The position numbers and the translations under genes are program-made. A DNA stretch of 8,401 nucleotides, taken from the NCBI GenBank assembly GCA_024642645.1, contig JAHEAS010000106.1, forward strand, positions 1-8,401. Direction: 5' to 3'. Positions 5,482 to 8,401 of the stretch are shown one piece after another; the first letter of the stretch is position 1; every line of letters starts with the position of its first letter. The notes under the pieces are model-generated. The model was not told the origin of the DNA. It saw nothing but the letters and a program-made list of their open reading frames with translations, and made no database searches. This DNA comes from Saprospirales bacterium. Lineage in GTDB: Bacteria; Bacteroidota; Bacteroidia; Chitinophagales; Saprospiraceae.

Positions 5482-8401
5482 TTCAATCCTTTTTTGTTGG
5501 TTAGAAAATAGACGACCGGCACAATGAACAAATTGAGCAAAGTGGACGTGAGCAAGCCGCCCAAAATGACTTTTGCCATGGGGCTTTGGATTTCGTTGCC
5601 CGGCAAATCGCCCGCAATTGCCAGCGGGATGAGCGCAAGCCCAGCCGTCAGCGCCGTCATCAAAATTGGCGAGAGGCGGTCAACCGAGCCTTCCATAATG
5701 GTTTCAAAAAGGGGCCTGCCCTCCTCTTGCAAAGTTTTGTAGCGGGAAACGAGCAGGATTCCGTTTCGGGTGGCTACGCCAAACAGCGTGATGAAACCGA
5801 TGATGGCGGGGATGCTCAAAATGCCTGACGTGACCCAAATACTGAACACGCCGCCAATTAATGCCAATGGTAAATTCAGCAAGATAATGGAGGCCGTTTT
5901 CATGTCCTTAAACTCCTGAAAAAGCAACAGAAAAATGACCAAAAGCGACAGCAACGAAGTGAGCATCAGCGTTCTGGCAGCTTCGGCTTCCGCTTCAAAC
6001 TGACCGCCGTATTCGATGCGGTATCCTTCCGGCAGCGTGATTTTTTCGGCAATCGTTTTTTTGATTTCTTCAACCGCACTCTTTTGGTCTCGACCCGCCA
6101 CGTTCACCGATACGACGGTTTTGCGCTGTACATTCTCCCGGTTGATGGTGTTCGGACCAGTCGTGCTGACCACATCCGCCACGTAACTCAAGGGGATTTT
6201 TTGCCCGTTTGCTCCGTCTATCATCGTATTTCGAATGTTCTCGATATTGCCCCGATTGGCATCGTCGAAGCGCAGCACCAAGTCGAAACTGCGGGTGCCT
6301 TCATACACTTCTGACACCTTTTCCCCCGCAAACGCAACGTCCACAAACTCGTTGAACTGCCCCATTGTGATACCGTAATGGTTGAGCAGGTCCCGTTTTG
6401 CCTTGATTTGCACCTGCGGAATTTCGATTTGTTGTTCGACACTCAAATCCACCAAGCCGGAAATAGGCGTGATGGCCGTCTTGATTTCATTGGAAAGGGA
6501 AAAGAGCTTGGCCAAATCCGTCCCAAAAATTTTGATGGCAATGTTAGCCCTTGTGCCGCTCAGCATGTGGTCAATCCGGTGGCCGATGGGCTGCCCGATG
6601 GTGATGTTTACGCCCGACACGTTGGCGAGGTGCGTCCGAACATCTGCCATGAACTCAGCACGGCTGCGGTCTTTCAAAAGGAACGGTGCATCAATTTCGG
6701 CGGCGTTCACGCCCTGTGCGTGTTCGTCGAGTTCCGCCCTTCCCGTGCGGCGGGTGGTGATTTGGATTTCGGGAACTTTCAGCAATTCCCGCTCGACGTG
6801 CGAGCCGATTTTGTTGCTTTCTTCTAATGAAATGCCTGGCAGGGTCACAGCGGAAATAACCAACGAGCCTTCGTTGAACTCCGGCAAGAAGCTCCTACCT
6901 AATTGCGTGAGCACCAAAATCGCTCCCACCAATAGCAAAACTGATGCGGCAATGACGATACCCTTGACCCTCATTACCCCCTTCAATGCTGACGAATAGC
7001 CATTTTGCAAGCGTTGCACGAGCCAACTTTCGCCGCGCTGCTTTTGCAACATCTTTTCATTTGACAAAAGATAACTACCTAAAACGGGGGTCAAGGTGAT
7101 ACTCACCACCAACGAAGCGAACAGCGAAACGATGAACGCAATGCCGAGCGGTGCCAGCAGTTTGCCCTCCATTCCCGAAAGAAAAAACAGCGGCAGAAAC
7201 GCAACGATGATGATGAAGGTGGCATTGATGATGCTCGTCCGAATCTCCACCGAGGCATCGAAAACGACTTGCAGGATGCTCTTTCGACCCCCAACCCCTG
7301 ATGGGGAGTCAATAGGTAGGGTCGCATTCTGTTTCAACCGTTTGAGAACATTTTCCACATCAATAATCGCATCGTCCACGAGTGCGCCAATGGCGATTGC
7401 CATGCCGCCGAGCGACATCGTGTTGATGGTGAAACCGAACCATTTCAAGGTCAAAATGGCGACAATGAGCGAAACGGGGATGGCAAGCAGGGAAATCACC
7501 GTCGCCCGCCAGTTCATCAAAAACAGGAACAGGATTACGATGACGAAAATGCTCCCTTCTAAAAGGGTCTTTTGAATATTGGAAATCGAGGCATTGATAA
7601 AATCCACCTGCCTGAAAATACGGGTGTTGATTTTGACATCGGACGGCATTGTTTTTTGTAAATCGTCAATGCCATCGTCAATTTTCTGCGTCAGCAAAAG
7701 GGTGTTCGTGGCAGGCTGTTTCATCACCGTCATAATGACGGCAGGTTGTCCACGGAGCGAACCGTCGCCGATTTTGGGTGAAGCCCCAATTTTTAGCGTC
7801 GCCACGTCCTCGATTTTCACCGTGCCTTGGAGGGTGGTTTTAATGACCGACTTGCCAAGTTCCGCCAAATCACTCGTCCTACCCATGCCCCGCACGATGT
7901 ACTCGTTTCCGTATTCATTCATGAAGCCGCCCGACGAATTGCCGTTGGCTTCCTCGCAAGCTTTCAACAATTCATTGAGCGTCACACCATAAGCTCCCAT
8001 TTTTTGTGGCGATGCCAAAATCTGGAACTGTTTGTACTCGCCACCGATAATCACGACCTGCGCTACGCCGCCTGTTGCGAGCAATCGGGGACGCAAACTC
8101 CAATCGGCAATGGTCCGCAAATCCATCTGCGAAGTGCTGTCTGCCGTCAGGCTGATGAGCATGATTTCGCCCATGATACTCGCCTGTGGGGCCATGGTCG
8201 GGTTGCCAACGCCTGTCGGTAACCGTTCGGCGACGGCGATGATTTTTTCATTCACGATTTGCCTCGCCTTGAAAATATCGGTGTTCCACTCAAATTCTAT
8301 CCAGACAATCGAAATGCCCGCCGACGATGACGAGCGCACCCGGCGCACGTTGGTGGCGCCGTTCACGGCCGTTTCGAGCGGGAAAGTGACTAGTTTTTCG
8401 A
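5478..8401 (-). CDS. CusA/CzcA-family heavy-metal efflux RND transporter (N-terminus outside window)
   Basis: Inner membrane proton antiporter that drives substrates through a tripartite envelope complex. The frame is open to the window edge (first full codon 8399-8397, reading EKLVTFPLETAVNG), so the GTG at 8366 is not the start. About 973 residues are visible; by comparison with CusA about 60, including TM1, are missing. Numbering from the first visible codon: porter domain (RRVRSSSSAGISIVWIEF) then TM2-TM7 at about 281-498, a second porter domain, and TM8-TM12 at about 812-966. TM4 contains GALVDDAIIDVEN: Asp342 matches the proton-relay Asp of CusA/CzcA, and Asp343, Asp347 and Glu349 are also acidic. 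HRIDHMLSGTR (607-617) and LFGVATRNGILL (872-883) are typical of the heavy-metal (HME) branch. The three CusA methionines are not at the aligned positions, so copper/silver is not supported and the substrate is unknown. A short palindromic insertion (364-371) lies after TM4. The stop overlaps the channel gene start. The adaptor gene is not in the window. Confidence 0.96.
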   Translation of the reverse strand, partial: EKLVTFPLETAVNGATNVRRVRSSSSAGISIVWIEFEWNTDIFKARQIVNEKIIAVAERLPTGVGNPTMAPQASIMGEIMLISLTADSTSQMDLRTIADWSLRPRLLATGGVAQVVIIGGEYKQFQILASPQKMGAYGVTLNELLKACEEANGNSSGGFMNEYGNEYIVRGMGRTSDLAELGKSVIKTTLQGTVKIEDVATLKIGASPKIGDGSLRGQPAVIMTVMKQPATNTLLLTQKIDDGIDDLQKTMPSDVKINTRIFRQVDFINASISNIQKTLLEGSIFVIVILFLFLMNWRATVISLLAIPVSLIVAILTLKWFGFTINTMSLGGMAIAIGALVDDAIIDVENVLKRLKQNATLPIDSPSGVGGRKSILQVVFDASVEIRTSIINATFIIIVAFLPLFFLSGMEGKLLAPLGIAFIVSLFASLVVSITLTPVLGSYLLSNEKMLQKQRGESWLVQRLQNGYSSALKGVMRVKGIVIAASVLLLVGAILVLTQLGRSFLPEFNEGSLVISAVTLPGISLEESNKIGSHVERELLKVPEIQITTRRTGRAELDEHAQGVNAAEIDAPFLLKDRSRAEFMADVRTHLANVSGVNITIGQPIGHRIDHMLSGTRANIAIKIFGTDLAKLFSLSNEIKTAITPISGLVDLSVEQQIEIPQVQIKAKRDLLNHYGITMGQFNEFVDVAFAGEKVSEVYEGTRSFDLVLRFDDANRGNIENIRNTMIDGANGQKIPLSYVADVVSTTGPNTINRENVQRKTVVSVNVAGRDQKSAVEEIKKTIAEKITLPEGYRIEYGGQFEAEAEAARTLMLTSLLSLLVIFLLLFQEFKDMKTASIILLNLPLALIGGVFSIWVTSGILSIPAIIGFITLFGVATRNGILLVSRYKTLQEEGRPLFETIMEGSVDRLSPILMTALTAGLALIPLAIAGDLPGNEIQSPMAKVILGGLLTSTLLNLFIVPVVYFLTNKKGLK
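7285..7324. repeat. Palindromic G/C-run element inserted in frame in the RND gene
   Basis: The plus strand shows CCCC-TGAT-GGGG (7295-7306) inside a larger C-run/G-run structure, with outer arms CGACCC (7285-7290) and GGGTCG (7319-7324). On the coding strand the core is GACTCCCC-ATCA-GGGG followed by TTGGGGG, translated as DSPSGVGG (visible residues 364-371). It lies in the cytoplasmic stretch after TM4, where the family normally runs straight from KRLxxN to SVLxVVxxASxE. By comparison with typical homologues about 7 residues (about 21 nt) are extra. The base run is unlike the surrounding codons. It resembles the short CCCCTxxAGGGG-type repeats scattered in Bacteroidota genomes; that link is from memory, not from a search. 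Confidence 0.5.

Noticed and set aside
6382..6999. A 205-codon plus-strand open frame within the RND gene.
   Set aside because: It is antisense to a well-conserved porter domain and has no coherent protein features.
1..8401. tRNA or rRNA genes, CRISPR arrays, insertion sequences, attachment sites or phage genes.
   Set aside because: None were seen. There are no regularly spaced repeats, no transposase or integrase motifs, and nearly all of the sequence is taken up by four ordinary genes.

Overview
This is a gene-dense window, apparently chromosomal, from a member of the Bacteroidota. The evidence for that is a type IX secretion (T9SS) sorting domain on the first protein, Ala-Gln signal-peptide junctions, an AT-rich leader without a Shine-Dalgarno sequence, and a near-match to the Bacteroidota -7 promoter element TAnnTTTG. 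The modular secreted enzyme (LamG, Ig-like domains, enzyme, T9SS tail) fits a Saprospiria- or Cytophagia-like organism, but the class is a guess.

Layout. Positions 1-2084 (+) carry the 3' part of a secreted PNGase F-like peptide:N-glycosidase; its 5' end lies outside the window. Positions 2085-2185 separate convergent genes and contain a perfect 15-bp stem-loop, probably a shared terminator. Positions 2186-4069 (-) encode an exported GH20 beta-N-acetylhexosaminidase. Positions 4070-4296 hold its promoter, a pair of direct repeats and a strand-specific hairpin. Positions 4297-8401 (-) hold an efflux operon: an RND pump of the CusA/CzcA heavy-metal family (5' end outside the window), then, with a 4-nt ATGA overlap, a TolC-type outer membrane channel. 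The periplasmic adaptor is not in the window and is expected upstream, beyond 8401.

How the genes could work together. The PNGase F-like protein would act outside the cell, releasing N-glycans from glycoproteins. The GH20 enzyme has a plain signal peptide and no T9SS tail, so it probably trims terminal GlcNAc/GalNAc in the periplasm. The efflux genes are a separate unit, exporting a metal ion or other toxicant that the sequence does not identify.

Nothing here amounts to an undescribed system. The points most worth checking are a palindromic, G/C-run insert in frame inside the RND gene, the lack of any acidic residue where PNGase F has its catalytic Glu118, a Cys-rich insertion in the same enzyme, and the arrangement of the GH20 promoter. 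Comparisons with PNGase F and CusA use reference sequences recalled from memory, not a computed alignment.
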